A DNA stretch of 64,000 nucleotides from Edwardsiella anguillarum ET080813. GTDB lineage: Bacteria > Pseudomonadota > Gammaproteobacteria > Enterobacterales > Enterobacteriaceae. A program made the translations under genes and the position numbers. The DNA lies in contig NZ_CP006664.1 of NCBI RefSeq assembly GCF_000264765.2, positions 3,224,001-3,288,000 of the forward strand. Direction: 5' to 3'. Shown here one piece after another: positions 47,961-57,415 of the stretch. The stretch's first letter is position 1. The number at the start of each line of letters is the position of its first letter. Below the pieces are notes generated by a model. That model ran no database searches and had not been told where the DNA came from. It saw only the letters and a list, made by a program, of their open reading frames with translations.

Positions 47961-48063
47961 GGAGAGGTGGGCGAGTGGTCTAAGCCAGATTATGGTAATT
48001 GAAAAATTTCCTGAGTCCACACGATTTATCGTGTCGTAGGTTCGAATCCTGCCCTCTCCGCCA
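47961..48063 (+). tRNA. tRNA-Ser-like RNA with a non-canonical extended anticodon arm
   Basis: 103 nt with encoded CCA. Perfect acceptor GGAGAGG/CCTCTCC, discriminator G, D-arm GGC/GCC with GAGTGGTCTAA, T-arm GTAGG-TTCGAAT-CCTGC, and a class II variable arm ACACGA/TCGTGT. The region 47988-48017 is 30 nt instead of 17. It folds as an outer GATT/GAGTC stem and an inner GGTAATT/AATTTCC hairpin capped by GAAA, leaving no 7-nt anticodon loop. The apex TTGAAAA matches the serT anticodon loop, suggesting descent from tRNA-Ser(UGA). Non-decoding function or decay are both possible. Confidence 0.7.
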
Positions 48064-48227
48064 TTTTTAAATGTATTTGATAGCTTGGTTTATTTGTTGA
48101 TGTATTTAATATTATATATCTTATTATCCACTCAGTTAACCATTATATATAAACTTAGATATTATGATCCTGTCATAATCAATTTTATCTCTTAATAAAA
48201 AAGATAGTATAGTCTGTGGATATATTA

Positions 48228-49429
<1,202 letters not shown>

Positions 49430-49704
49430 GAGTTAACGTAGTCTTATTTATAGCAAAATATGGTCGGGATATCGCGACCCGTGGCGGGATATTACGGAAT
49501 TGACGGCGGGAGGGCGCGTCCGCGGGCTCTCTGGTAAGCGGGGGCGGAATGGCCACAGGCCGGGCGACGCCCCGGCCATCGCGGCGTCAGCGGACCCTTT
49601 TTATTCATGATGCTCACGCTGTCGTTAGGGGGCCTCTTCCCTTTGCGCAGCAGTGCGAGCGTGAGGCTGCGTAGGCTGATTGAGCAATAGAGAAAGTGGG
49701 GGAG
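49430..49704. other. Gap upstream of the LysE-type gene
   Basis: About 275 bp without a gene. Contains the inverted pair GCTCACGCT (about 49631) and AGCGTGAGG (about 49654) of uncertain meaning. Confidence 0.35.
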
Positions 49705-49741
49705 AAAAAGCGCGTTCAGCCGCGGGGAATGAACGCGCTTT
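49705..49741 (-). terminator. Terminator of the HPA hydroxylase genes
   Basis: AAAGCGCGTTCA pairs perfectly with TGAACGCGCTTT (12 bp) around an 11-base loop. On the minus strand it is followed by T residues, 6 bp beyond the reductase stop. Confidence 0.88.
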
Positions 49742-49746
49742 GGGGA

Positions 49747-50703
49747 TTATTTCATGACGGAACTCAGCGTTTGGCAAGCGTGTGGGATAGCGCGCAGTAT
49801 CTTTTTTAATAGCGCGATGTCTTCGACGCTGAAACCGGCAAGCACCTGTTGCTGTTGATGGTCGGCAATGTCGCGTAGCATAGCGGCCTGTGCCTTCCCC
49901 TCCTCGGTCAGGCAGTAATTGCTACCAACCGGGGCAACCAATCCTTTACGGCGCAGTGCATCTTCTGCCTCCCCGATCTCTCGGAGGGGCATCGCGACCT
50001 CACACAACAGCTGCTCCATTGACATCTCTCGGGGGGTGTCCAGAACTAGCAGCATACGGGCTTCGCTGGTGCGTAGCCCGCAGGCGCGTTGGCGCGGTTG
50101 GTAGTAGGATTGGTAGCTGCGTAAGGCCTGGGTGAGCAGATAGTAAACGTTGTTGTCTAGCGACGCCGGCTCAGCGCCGGGGGCAGGGGACGCCTTGGTG
50201 GGACGTGGATAGGGTAACACCAGCGAATAGGCGCCTTGACAGTACAGCAGTGGTGCACGCCCGAAGTCGTCGACGGTGACGACCTTGCCAATCAAGATCC
50301 AGTGATCACCGGCATCGATCTGTTGGTACTTTTCGCACTGGAAACGGGCGGCGCAGTCATGCAGTAACGGTATATCGGCGATGCCGCGTGCATATTCCAG
50401 TCCAGCGAATTTATTTTCTGCCGGGCGCGCGAAGCGGTTGGAAAGCGCGATCTGATCGGCGGCGAGAATATTCACGGCGAAGTGGCTGGCCTGAGCGAAG
50501 TGTGGATAGCTGCCAGCACGCTTATCGATGCTCCATAAGATCAAGGGGGGATCAAGTGAAACGGAGTTAAAGCTGTTGGCCGTCATGCCGACATCGACGC
50601 CGTCAAGGCCGGCGGTGGTGATTACGGTTACGCCGGTGGCAAAGTTTCCCAACGCCTGACGCAAGGCGCGCGGGTCGAGGCCATTCCCTGTAGTCTGCAT
50701 CAT
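49747..50703 (-). CDS. p-Hydroxyphenylacetate 3-hydroxylase reductase (C1 type)
   Basis: 318 residues from ATG 50703 (a GTG one codon earlier is possible; GAGG lies 8 bp before the ATG). Residues 1-170 are a flavin reductase domain (LGNFATGVTVIT, TANSFNSVSLDPP, GDHWILIGKV). Residues about 190-318 are a MarR-like domain (LRTSEARMLLVL, EVAMPLREIGEAEDALRRKGLV). This fusion and length match Acinetobacter baumannii C1 (315 residues), whose MarR-like tail is an autoinhibitory 4-HPA sensor. It supplies FMNH2 from NADH to the oxygenase 17 bp upstream. Confidence 0.9.
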   Translation of the reverse strand: MMQTTGNGLDPRALRQALGNFATGVTVITTAGLDGVDVGMTANSFNSVSLDPPLILWSIDKRAGSYPHFAQASHFAVNILAADQIALSNRFARPAENKFAGLEYARGIADIPLLHDCAARFQCEKYQQIDAGDHWILIGKVVTVDDFGRAPLLYCQGAYSLVLPYPRPTKASPAPGAEPASLDNNVYYLLTQALRSYQSYYQPRQRACGLRTSEARMLLVLDTPREMSMEQLLCEVAMPLREIGEAEDALRRKGLVAPVGSNYCLTEEGKAQAAMLRDIADHQQQQVLAGFSVEDIALLKKILRAIPHACQTLSSVMK

Positions 50704-50720
50704 CACAACATCCTCGGTGG

Positions 50721-51893
50721 TTAAACCATGCTTGGATCGGGGTCTAGCCCCATCAGTTCACGCCCCAGGATCTGGGCGCAGACATCGTAATCGGTGTAGG
50801 CGTGGGCGCCGGTCATGTGGGCGTCGCGGAACAGGCGTTGCATCTCGTTATCACTCAGCCAGCTGGTGGCTCCGGCAGCGCAGAATAAGCGATCCACGGC
50901 GGCGATACACATCTTCACCGCATAGGCCTGATTGGTGCGCCAGAAGGCCAACTCGGAGCGGGTCGGGTAGCGATGCTGACGGCCAAATGCGGCGTGCTCC
51001 TGCCAGGTCTTCTCCAGGAAGGCGCGAGCGGCGGCGACCTGATGAGTGGATTCGGCCAGGCGCATCAAGGCCGGTGTGGCGGTGCCGACACGGGCGCCGG
51101 TGTAGGCGCGTACGCGATTCTGGGTCTTCTCTTTAAAGGCAACGAGCATGCGTTCGGCGATCCCTAAGCCGATGGCGGCGAAGCCACAGGCGAAGTAGGG
51201 GCGATAGGGGGCATAGTAGAGATCACTCTCCGGATAGAGCCCAAAGCCGCGCGAGCGTCCCTCCATCATGTTCTTCGCGATCTCGATACGGTGTTCGGGA
51301 ATAAACGTGTTTTCGATGATCAGCGTCTTCGATCCGCTGCCGCTCATGCCGCTGGCGTACCAGTCATCGCGGATCTGGTACTCCTGACGAGGGATCACGC
51401 CGAAACAGTAGATTTTCTCGCCCATGGCATCGATACGATTGAAACCCACGATCGCCCAGTCGGCGTGGTCGCAGCCGCTGCTCCAGCCCATTTCACCGCT
51501 GAGATAGACGCCGCCGTCGCCCTCTTCTATGCGACCGAATGGGGCGATGCTGCTACTGGCGGTGGCATCGGGATTGGTGCCCCAGATTTCATCCTGTAAG
51601 CGTTGGGAAAACATTGCTAATTGATGGCTATGGGTACAGAGCAAGCTGAAGGCCCAAGCCGTGCCACCGCAGGCGCCTGCCAGCGCGGCGACGCAGTCGG
51701 TGAACTGCGGTAGCGACATCTCCAGGCCGCCATAGGTCTTGGGTTGGAACATGCGATGCATACCGATGCCTTTTAGCAAGGCGATGTTCTCTGCCGGGAC
51801 ACGGCGTTCGCGCTCAGCTAGCGTGGCATTGGCAGCAATCTTCGGCAAAATCGGACGTAACTTGTCCAGCATGGGGTTGTCGGTGGTCATCAT
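50721..51893 (-). CDS. p-Hydroxyphenylacetate 3-hydroxylase oxygenase (C2 type)
   Basis: 390 residues with an acyl-CoA-dehydrogenase fold (group D flavin monooxygenase, HsaA-like), close to Acinetobacter C2 (422, with a longer N-terminus). THSHQ (His88 aligning with C2 His120) and DATASSSIAPFG (Ser114 aligning with Ser146) are the known catalytic and flavin-contact residues. The C-terminal HAYTDYDVCAQILGRELMG is nearly identical in kind. It converts 4-HPA to 3,4-dihydroxyphenylacetate with FMNH2 and O2. Not related to E. coli HpaB. Confidence 0.92.
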   Translation of the reverse strand: MMTTDNPMLDKLRPILPKIAANATLAERERRVPAENIALLKGIGMHRMFQPKTYGGLEMSLPQFTDCVAALAGACGGTAWAFSLLCTHSHQLAMFSQRLQDEIWGTNPDATASSSIAPFGRIEEGDGGVYLSGEMGWSSGCDHADWAIVGFNRIDAMGEKIYCFGVIPRQEYQIRDDWYASGMSGSGSKTLIIENTFIPEHRIEIAKNMMEGRSRGFGLYPESDLYYAPYRPYFACGFAAIGLGIAERMLVAFKEKTQNRVRAYTGARVGTATPALMRLAESTHQVAAARAFLEKTWQEHAAFGRQHRYPTRSELAFWRTNQAYAVKMCIAAVDRLFCAAGATSWLSDNEMQRLFRDAHMTGAHAYTDYDVCAQILGRELMGLDPDPSMV

Positions 51894-52258
51894 CGCTCAG
51901 GCTCCTTTGATTGAGTAAGCGTGCTATGCAGTCGCGTGGCGTCGGCGATAGGCCGGGTAAGCCTATGCGTTCATCCGTGTCGATGGGGCACGGTTACCGA
52001 TTATGGGGAGTAATAAGTTTGATGGAATGTAAAATCTAGGTAAAAACTTGTACTTTTCCATGACACCGATGAAAGTGTGATGACGATAGGAATTCTGCTG
52101 CAACAGGCAATCTAACCGAGGAAGCGGGGGGATAGGGACAGAACCTGGTAGTGTGTTGTTAATTGCGTGTTGTCGACTTGTGATTAAGTGAGCGGCGAGG
52201 GAGAGGAGGCTGGCTTCTTACCTCGCCCGTTATATCGCCGCCGTATGGGGAGGTCGTC
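51894..52258. other. Intergenic region between hpaR and the hydroxylase genes
   Basis: 365 bp without a gene. A partial inverted pair GGCGAGG/CCTCGCC (52194-52200, 52221-52227) lies near the hpaR stop without a T-tract. The hydroxylase promoter must be here; no -35/-10 pair or HpaA site could be assigned. Confidence 0.45.
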
Positions 52259-52732
52259 TCAATCTTGGGGTTCAAGGTGAGGAGTATCGTCGGATATTTT
52301 CTCTTGTCCCGTCTGCTGGCGCGTGCCCAGGGCAATAAACGCTTCCAGCAACGTTGTCAGTTGCGCCATTTTTTCGCTGGAGAAGGCGCGTTCGATGGCT
52401 TGGTATTCCGCCTCAATCTGCGCGCGAGCCTGCTCATACAACGTCTGTCCCTGCTGGCTGAGGGAGACATATAACTTGCGCTGATCGTTGACAGGTTTCA
52501 GGCGAAAGATCAGCCCGTCCCGCTCCATCCGTGACAGGATCCCGGTCAAACTGGGACGTAATATACAAGCTTGGCTGGCCAATTGATGGAAATCGACAGA
52601 ATGATTCCCAGCCAAGACACGGATCACACGCCACTGCTGCTCGGTTAAGTTGTAGCGTTTCAATATCGGGCGGAAGAAACCCATCGCGCTTTCGCGTGCC
52701 TGTAACAGAGCGATGGTCAGTGACTCATGCAT
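52259..52732 (-). CDS. hpaR: MarR-family repressor HpaR
   Basis: 157 residues (E. coli about 149). The whole winged-helix core matches HpaR: MHESLTIALLQARESAMG, NLTEQQWRVIRVLAG, ACILRPSLTGILSRMERDGL. HpaR represses the meta-cleavage operon and is released by 4-HPA and related aromatic acids. Divergent from hpaG1. It heads a minus-strand group with the hydroxylase genes, though with a 365-bp gap. Confidence 0.95.
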   Translation of the reverse strand: MHESLTIALLQARESAMGFFRPILKRYNLTEQQWRVIRVLAGNHSVDFHQLASQACILRPSLTGILSRMERDGLIFRLKPVNDQRKLYVSLSQQGQTLYEQARAQIEAEYQAIERAFSSEKMAQLTTLLEAFIALGTRQQTGQEKISDDTPHLEPQD

Positions 52733-53111
52733 AGTTCTTCAATCCATTCAATCGTTCGTTAGGCGCCTACCGGTCGCCATATACCCCTCAGCCTTCTTCC
52801 GATTGTAGCCTAGTCACTCTCTCGATGCCCGCCATTCCTCACCACCCATGATCGTTAATAGGTTAATGAAATTAATGTCGCGCGCATTGGTTAATATTAA
52901 GTTAATAAAGATGCGCTAAAACACTGTGAAGATATATCTATCTGCATGATAACAAAGAATTAATTTAATAAAATGTAAATACAATGTTATCGAGATCACA
53001 GTTTTGCGCGTGGCGGTTGTTTAAAACGCGTACAGCGTGTAAAAGGATTTCATTAATATGTTAACAATAAGCCTGTCACGCCCCGTTATGTGCAAGCTAA
53101 AGGAGAGAGGA
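52733..53111. promoter_or_regulatory. hpaR/hpaG divergent control region
   Basis: 379 bp, AT-rich, without genes. It contains several GTTAAT/TTAAT units (52854-52905) that may form HpaR operators, and a CRP site listed separately. E. coli controls the equivalent region through HpaR, CRP-cAMP and IHF. Confidence 0.6.
52982..53003 (+). promoter_or_regulatory. CRP site upstream of hpaG1
   Basis: TGTTATCGAGATCACA at the core agrees with the consensus TGTGATCTAGATCACA except two positions, and the flanks also fit. Centred about 119 bp before the hpaG1 start. Confidence 0.75.
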
Positions 53112-53750
53112 ATGGAAGGCACCGTCTTTGCTGTCGCCCTGAACCATCGCAGTCAACTGGCTGCCTGGGATGCACAGTTTCACTCGCCCCCCTATCAGGA
53201 GCCACCTAAGACGCCGGTGTGGTTTATTAAACCTCGTAACACGGTCATCCCCAGTGGCGCGGCGATCCCACATCCTGCCGGTGAACAGGTGTTAAGCGGC
53301 GCTACGTTGGCGCTGGTGGTGGGACAGCGAGCACATAAGGTCAGTGTGCAGCAGGCGGCGGAATTTATCGCCGGCTTTGCCCTCGCCAATGAGGTCAGCT
53401 TGCCGGAATCCAGCTTCTATCGGCCCGCCATCAAGGCTAAGTGCCGTGATGGTTTCTGTCCGCTGGGTGACCGGGTGGTACTGTCTGCCGAGCAAATAGC
53501 GACGTTGACGATCGTTACTGCAATCAATGGTGTTGAGGTTGACCGTTGGTCTACGGCCGATCTGCTGCGTTCCGCGCCGCAGTTGCTGAGTGCATTGAGT
53601 GACTTCGCCACGCTGCAACCCGGCGATGTGATCCTACTTGGTACGCCCCAACAGCGGGTGACCATTAAACCCGGCGATCGCGTCAGCGTACGGGCAACCG
53701 GCTTTCCCACGTTGGAGAATCTCGTGGTCACACAGGGAGATGGGGTATGA
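53112..53750 (+). CDS. hpaG1: HPA-pathway isomerase/decarboxylase, N-terminal subunit (HpaG1)
   Basis: 212 residues matching the first half of E. coli HpaG (HpcE), starting MEGTVFAVALNHRSQ behind AGGAGAGAGG. FAH-superfamily fold with SFYRPAIKAKCRDGFCP and PGDVILLGTP. In E. coli both halves are one 429-residue chain that decarboxylates OPET and isomerises HHDD. Here the N-terminal half is a separate gene overlapping the C-terminal one by 4 bp (ATGA). First gene of the catabolic operon. Confidence 0.94.
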   Translation: MEGTVFAVALNHRSQLAAWDAQFHSPPYQEPPKTPVWFIKPRNTVIPSGAAIPHPAGEQVLSGATLALVVGQRAHKVSVQQAAEFIAGFALANEVSLPESSFYRPAIKAKCRDGFCPLGDRVVLSAEQIATLTIVTAINGVEVDRWSTADLLRSAPQLLSALSDFATLQPGDVILLGTPQQRVTIKPGDRVSVRATGFPTLENLVVTQGDGV

Positions 53751-54514
53751 GGCAGGCGCGTATTCAGTATCAAGGCGAGATTTTGTCAGTCCGCGTGGAC
53801 CAACAGCAGCGCGTGGTGTTGGCGGACGGGACCACCCTCGCCGCCGAGCTGGTGCAGTGGCTGCCGCCCGTGACCGGCGGCACGTTATTCGCATTAGGGC
53901 TTAACTATGCCGACCATGCTAGCGAACTGGCATTCCAGGCACCGGAGGAACCGCTGGTATTCATCAAGGCGGCGAATACGTTGACCGGTCATAACCAGGT
54001 GTCTGTACGACCAGATAATCTGGACTACATGCACTATGAGGCGGAGTTGGTGGTGGTGATCGGCCGACGCGCGTGCCGCGTTTCAGCGGCACAGGCGATG
54101 GAGTATGTCGCGGGTTACACCGTGTGTAACGACTACGCCGTACGCGATTATCTCGAGAACTACTATCGCCCGAATCTACGCGTGAAGAGTCGCGATACCT
54201 TGACGCCGATCGGCCCTTGGATCGTGGCGCGCGAGGCGGTGCCCGATCCTCATAACCTGACGCTCAGCACCTGGGTTAACGGTGAGCTGCGTCAACGTGG
54301 CAACACGGGCAACATGATTTTCTCCATTCCTTACCTGATCGCTTACCTGAGTGAATTTATCACCCTGCAACCCGGTGACATGATCGCCACGGGTACGCCG
54401 AAGGGATTGGCCGATGTCCGGCCCGGTGACGAGGTGGTGGTCGAGGTGGAGGGCGTTGCGCGCTTGAGTAACCGTATCGTCAGTGAGGCCGAGTACAAGG
54501 AGATCGCAGGATGA
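53747..54514 (+). CDS. hpaG2: HPA-pathway isomerase/decarboxylase, C-terminal subunit (HpaG2)
   Basis: 255 residues equal to the second half of E. coli HpaG plus a 45-residue N-terminal extension. FALGLNYADHASE, YMHYEAELVVVIG (metal-binding Glu residues), and GDMIATGTPKGL are the FAH catalytic motifs. Probably pairs with HpaG1. ATGA overlaps at both ends with hpaG1 and hpaE, indicating tight coupling. Confidence 0.95.
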   Translation: MRQARIQYQGEILSVRVDQQQRVVLADGTTLAAELVQWLPPVTGGTLFALGLNYADHASELAFQAPEEPLVFIKAANTLTGHNQVSVRPDNLDYMHYEAELVVVIGRRACRVSAAQAMEYVAGYTVCNDYAVRDYLENYYRPNLRVKSRDTLTPIGPWIVAREAVPDPHNLTLSTWVNGELRQRGNTGNMIFSIPYLIAYLSEFITLQPGDMIATGTPKGLADVRPGDEVVVEVEGVARLSNRIVSEAEYKEIAG

Positions 54515-55977
54515 AACGTATTAACCATTGGATTAACGGTAAGAATGTCGCTGGGCAGGATTACTTCACGACCCTCGATCCGGCGACGGGCGACGTCTTG
54601 GCGGAAGTGGCCGCGGGTGATCAGACCGAGATTGCGCAGGCTGTCGCCGCCGCTAAACAGGCCTTCCCCAAATGGGCCAATCTGCCGATGAAGCAGCGTG
54701 CCCGTCTGATGCGGCGTCTCGGATCATTGATCGATCAAGAGGTAGCGGCGATCGCCGAGCTGGAGACGCGCGATACGGGTTTACCGATCCAGCAGACCAA
54801 AAACGTCTTGATCCCACGCGCCTCGCATAACTTCGATTTCTTCGCCGAGATCTGTCAGCAGATGAATGGCCGAACCTATCCCGTCGACGACCAGATGCTG
54901 AATTACACCTTGGTTCAGCCGGTCGGCGTGTGCGCGTTGGTGTCGCCATGGAACGTGCCGTTTATGACGGCGACCTGGAAGGTCGCGCCCTGTCTGGCAT
55001 TGGGTAATACCGCGGTATTGAAGATGTCTGAGTTGTCACCGTTGAGTGCCGATCGTCTCGGGGCGTTGGCGCTGGAGGCGGGTATTCCTGCCGGCGTCTT
55101 GAATGTGGTTCAGGGGTATGGCGCTACGGCGGGCGATGCCCTGGTGCGTCATCCCGATGTGCGCGCCATCTCCTTCACCGGCGGTACCGCCACCGGGCGC
55201 GCCATCATGAGGAGTGCGGGCCTGAAGAAGTACTCCATGGAGCTGGGGGGAAAGTCACCGGTGTTGATCTTTGCTGACGCCGATATCGAGCGTGCGCTGG
55301 ATGCCGCGTTATTCACCATCTTCTCCATTAACGGTGAGCGTTGCACCGCGGGTTCACGCATCTTCATCCAGCAGCAGATCTACCCGGAGTTCGTTCGGCG
55401 TTTCGCCGAGCGTGCCAACCGCTTGCGGGTCGGAGATCCACAAGATCCGCAGACACAGGTCGGCGCACTGATCAGTCGCCAGCACTGGGAGAAGGTCTCC
55501 GGTTATATCCGTCTTGGCATCGAAGAGGGGGCCACGTTGTTGGCCGGGGGACCGGAGAAGCCCAGTGATTTACCCGCGCATCTGCGTCAGGGCAACTTCT
55601 TGCGCCCGACGGTGTTGGCCGACGTCGACAATCGCATGCGAGTCGCTCAGGAGGAGATCTTCGGCCCGGTAGCTTGCCTGCTGCCGTTTAAAGACGAGGC
55701 GGAGGGATTGCGTCTGGCCAACGCTGTCGAGTATGGCCTGGCCTCTTACATCTGGACCCAGGATATCGGCAAGGCTCATCGCCTAGCACGCAGCATCGAG
55801 GCGGGCATGGTGTTCATCAATACCCAGAATGTGCGCGATCTACGCCAACCTTTCGGCGGGGTAAAGGCCTCCGGTACTGGGCGTGAAGGTGGGGAGTACA
55901 GCTTCGAGGTGTTCGCCGAAATGAAGAACGTCTGTCTCTCACTCGGGGATCATTCGATTCCGCGTTGGGGAGTATGA
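54511..55977 (+). CDS. hpaE: 5-Carboxymethyl-2-hydroxymuconate semialdehyde dehydrogenase
   Basis: 488 residues, the E. coli length. NAD-dependent aldehyde dehydrogenase fold with SPWNVPFMTATWK (cofactor), MELGGKSP (general base Glu) and NGERCTAGSR (nucleophile Cys). Oxidises CHMS formed by HpaD. ATGA overlap with hpaG2; a 163-bp gap follows before hpaD. Confidence 0.96.
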   Translation: MKRINHWINGKNVAGQDYFTTLDPATGDVLAEVAAGDQTEIAQAVAAAKQAFPKWANLPMKQRARLMRRLGSLIDQEVAAIAELETRDTGLPIQQTKNVLIPRASHNFDFFAEICQQMNGRTYPVDDQMLNYTLVQPVGVCALVSPWNVPFMTATWKVAPCLALGNTAVLKMSELSPLSADRLGALALEAGIPAGVLNVVQGYGATAGDALVRHPDVRAISFTGGTATGRAIMRSAGLKKYSMELGGKSPVLIFADADIERALDAALFTIFSINGERCTAGSRIFIQQQIYPEFVRRFAERANRLRVGDPQDPQTQVGALISRQHWEKVSGYIRLGIEEGATLLAGGPEKPSDLPAHLRQGNFLRPTVLADVDNRMRVAQEEIFGPVACLLPFKDEAEGLRLANAVEYGLASYIWTQDIGKAHRLARSIEAGMVFINTQNVRDLRQPFGGVKASGTGREGGEYSFEVFAEMKNVCLSLGDHSIPRWGV

Positions 55978-56140
55978 GAGGTGACGTCGTTGTCGGTCGA
56001 TGCGGGGCGTTGCTGGCGTTGCTCGATCGCCGACGGGTGTGTTGTCTGGGGGAGGGGCGTAGCGGGCGGCGTCCTTCATCAACCGGGAGCAATGCGTTCC
56101 ATCACAACTACGCACGCACCGTACTTTCAGGAGAAATCAT

Positions 56141-57001
56141 ATGGGACAGTTAGCGTTAGCCGCCAAGATCACCCACGTGCCGTCAATGTACCTGTCGGAA
56201 CTGCCGGGAAAACACCAGGGGTGCCGTCAGGCGGCGATTGAGGGGCATAAAGAGATCGGCCGCCGTTGCCGCGAGTTGGGCGTCGACACCATCATCGTGT
56301 TCGATACTCACTGGCTGGTCAACAGCGCCTACCATATCAACTGTAGCGCCCACTTCTCTGGGGTCTATACCAGCCATGAGCTGCCGCATTTTATTCGCGA
56401 TATGCCCTATGAGTATGACGGTAACCCCGAACTGGGCCAACTGATTGCCGACGAGGCGTGCCGTCTCGGCGTTCGTGCCCAGGCCCACAATATCGCCAGC
56501 CTGGCGCTGGAGTACGGCACGCTGGTGCCGATGCGCTATATGAATGCCGATCGTCACTTTAAGGTGATCTCCATTTCCGCCTTTTGTACCGTCCATGACT
56601 TCGCCGACAGTCGCAAGATGGGCGAGGCGATCGCCAAGGCCATCGAACAGTACGCCGGTAAGGTAGCGGTGCTGGCGAGCGGTTCGTTATCACACCGTTT
56701 TATTGATGATCAACGGGCCGAACAAGGAATGCACAGTTATACCCGTGAGTTCGATCGTCAGATGGATGAACGGGTGGTCAAATTATGGAAGGAGGGGCGT
56801 TTCGACGAGTTTTGCGCCATGTTGCCGGAGTATGCCCACTACTGTTTCGGCGAGGGCAACATGCATGACACGGTGATGTTGCTTGGCCTATTAGGCTGGG
56901 ATCGGTATGACGGACAGGTCGAGTTCGTCACCGAGTTATTCGCCAGTTCAGGTACCGGCCAGGTGAATGCGGTATTCCCGTTGCCGGCGGTGGCTGCCTA
57001 A
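56141..57001 (+). CDS. hpaD: 3,4-Dihydroxyphenylacetate 2,3-dioxygenase
   Basis: 286 residues (E. coli 283). Class III (LigB-like) extradiol dioxygenase with conserved His and Glu ligands within the THVPSM, FDTHWLVNSAYH and ASGSLSHRFID blocks. Cleaves homoprotocatechuate to CHMS using Fe(II) and O2. A 17-bp gap separates it from hpaF. Confidence 0.95.
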   Translation: MGQLALAAKITHVPSMYLSELPGKHQGCRQAAIEGHKEIGRRCRELGVDTIIVFDTHWLVNSAYHINCSAHFSGVYTSHELPHFIRDMPYEYDGNPELGQLIADEACRLGVRAQAHNIASLALEYGTLVPMRYMNADRHFKVISISAFCTVHDFADSRKMGEAIAKAIEQYAGKVAVLASGSLSHRFIDDQRAEQGMHSYTREFDRQMDERVVKLWKEGRFDEFCAMLPEYAHYCFGEGNMHDTVMLLGLLGWDRYDGQVEFVTELFASSGTGQVNAVFPLPAVAA

Positions 57002-57017
57002 TCCGCGAGGAGTCGAT

Positions 57018-57413
57018 ATGCCCCATTTCTACGCTGAGTGTAGCGACAATATTCGTCGCGAGGCCGATCTGCCGGCGCTGTTTGCCCAGGTCAATGCATT
57101 TCTCTTTGGAACCGGACTCTTCCCCCTGGCGGGGATCCGTAGCCGCGCCATCTGGCTGGATACCTGGCAGATGGCCGATGGGCGCCACGATTATGCCTTC
57201 GTGCATATGACGTTGAAGATCGGCGCCGGACGCAGCTTGGCGTGCCAACAGCAGGTGGGAGAGCAACTCTTCGCCTTGATCCAGCAGCACTTCGCCCCCC
57301 TGATGGCGCAGCGTTATCTGGCCCTTTCGTTGGTGATTGAGGTGTTGCCAGCAGAGTTGAGTTACAAGCAAAACAACGTACACGCGTTGTTTGCGGATGT
57401 GGCGAGATCGTAG
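57018..57413 (+). CDS. hpaF: 5-Carboxymethyl-2-hydroxymuconate isomerase
   Basis: 131 residues (E. coli 126). It starts MPHFYAE, so Pro1 is exposed after Met removal as the catalytic base of the tautomerase superfamily; conserved FVHMTLKIGAGRS follows. Isomerises CHM to 2-hydroxyhepta-2,4-diene-1,7-dioate via OPET. Start is behind GAGGAG. Confidence 0.95.
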   Translation: MPHFYAECSDNIRREADLPALFAQVNAFLFGTGLFPLAGIRSRAIWLDTWQMADGRHDYAFVHMTLKIGAGRSLACQQQVGEQLFALIQQHFAPLMAQRYLALSLVIEVLPAELSYKQNNVHALFADVARS

Positions 57414-57415
57414 GC

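Noticed and set aside
47961-48063. att-site duplicate of serT
   Set aside because: Only GTTCGAATC and CTCCGCCA are shared with the serT 3' end; the rest differs, so it is a distinct gene and not a direct repeat from integration.
49747-50703. Independent MarR regulator next to a reductase
   Set aside because: The MarR-like part is in frame with the flavin reductase and the whole matches the C1 architecture.
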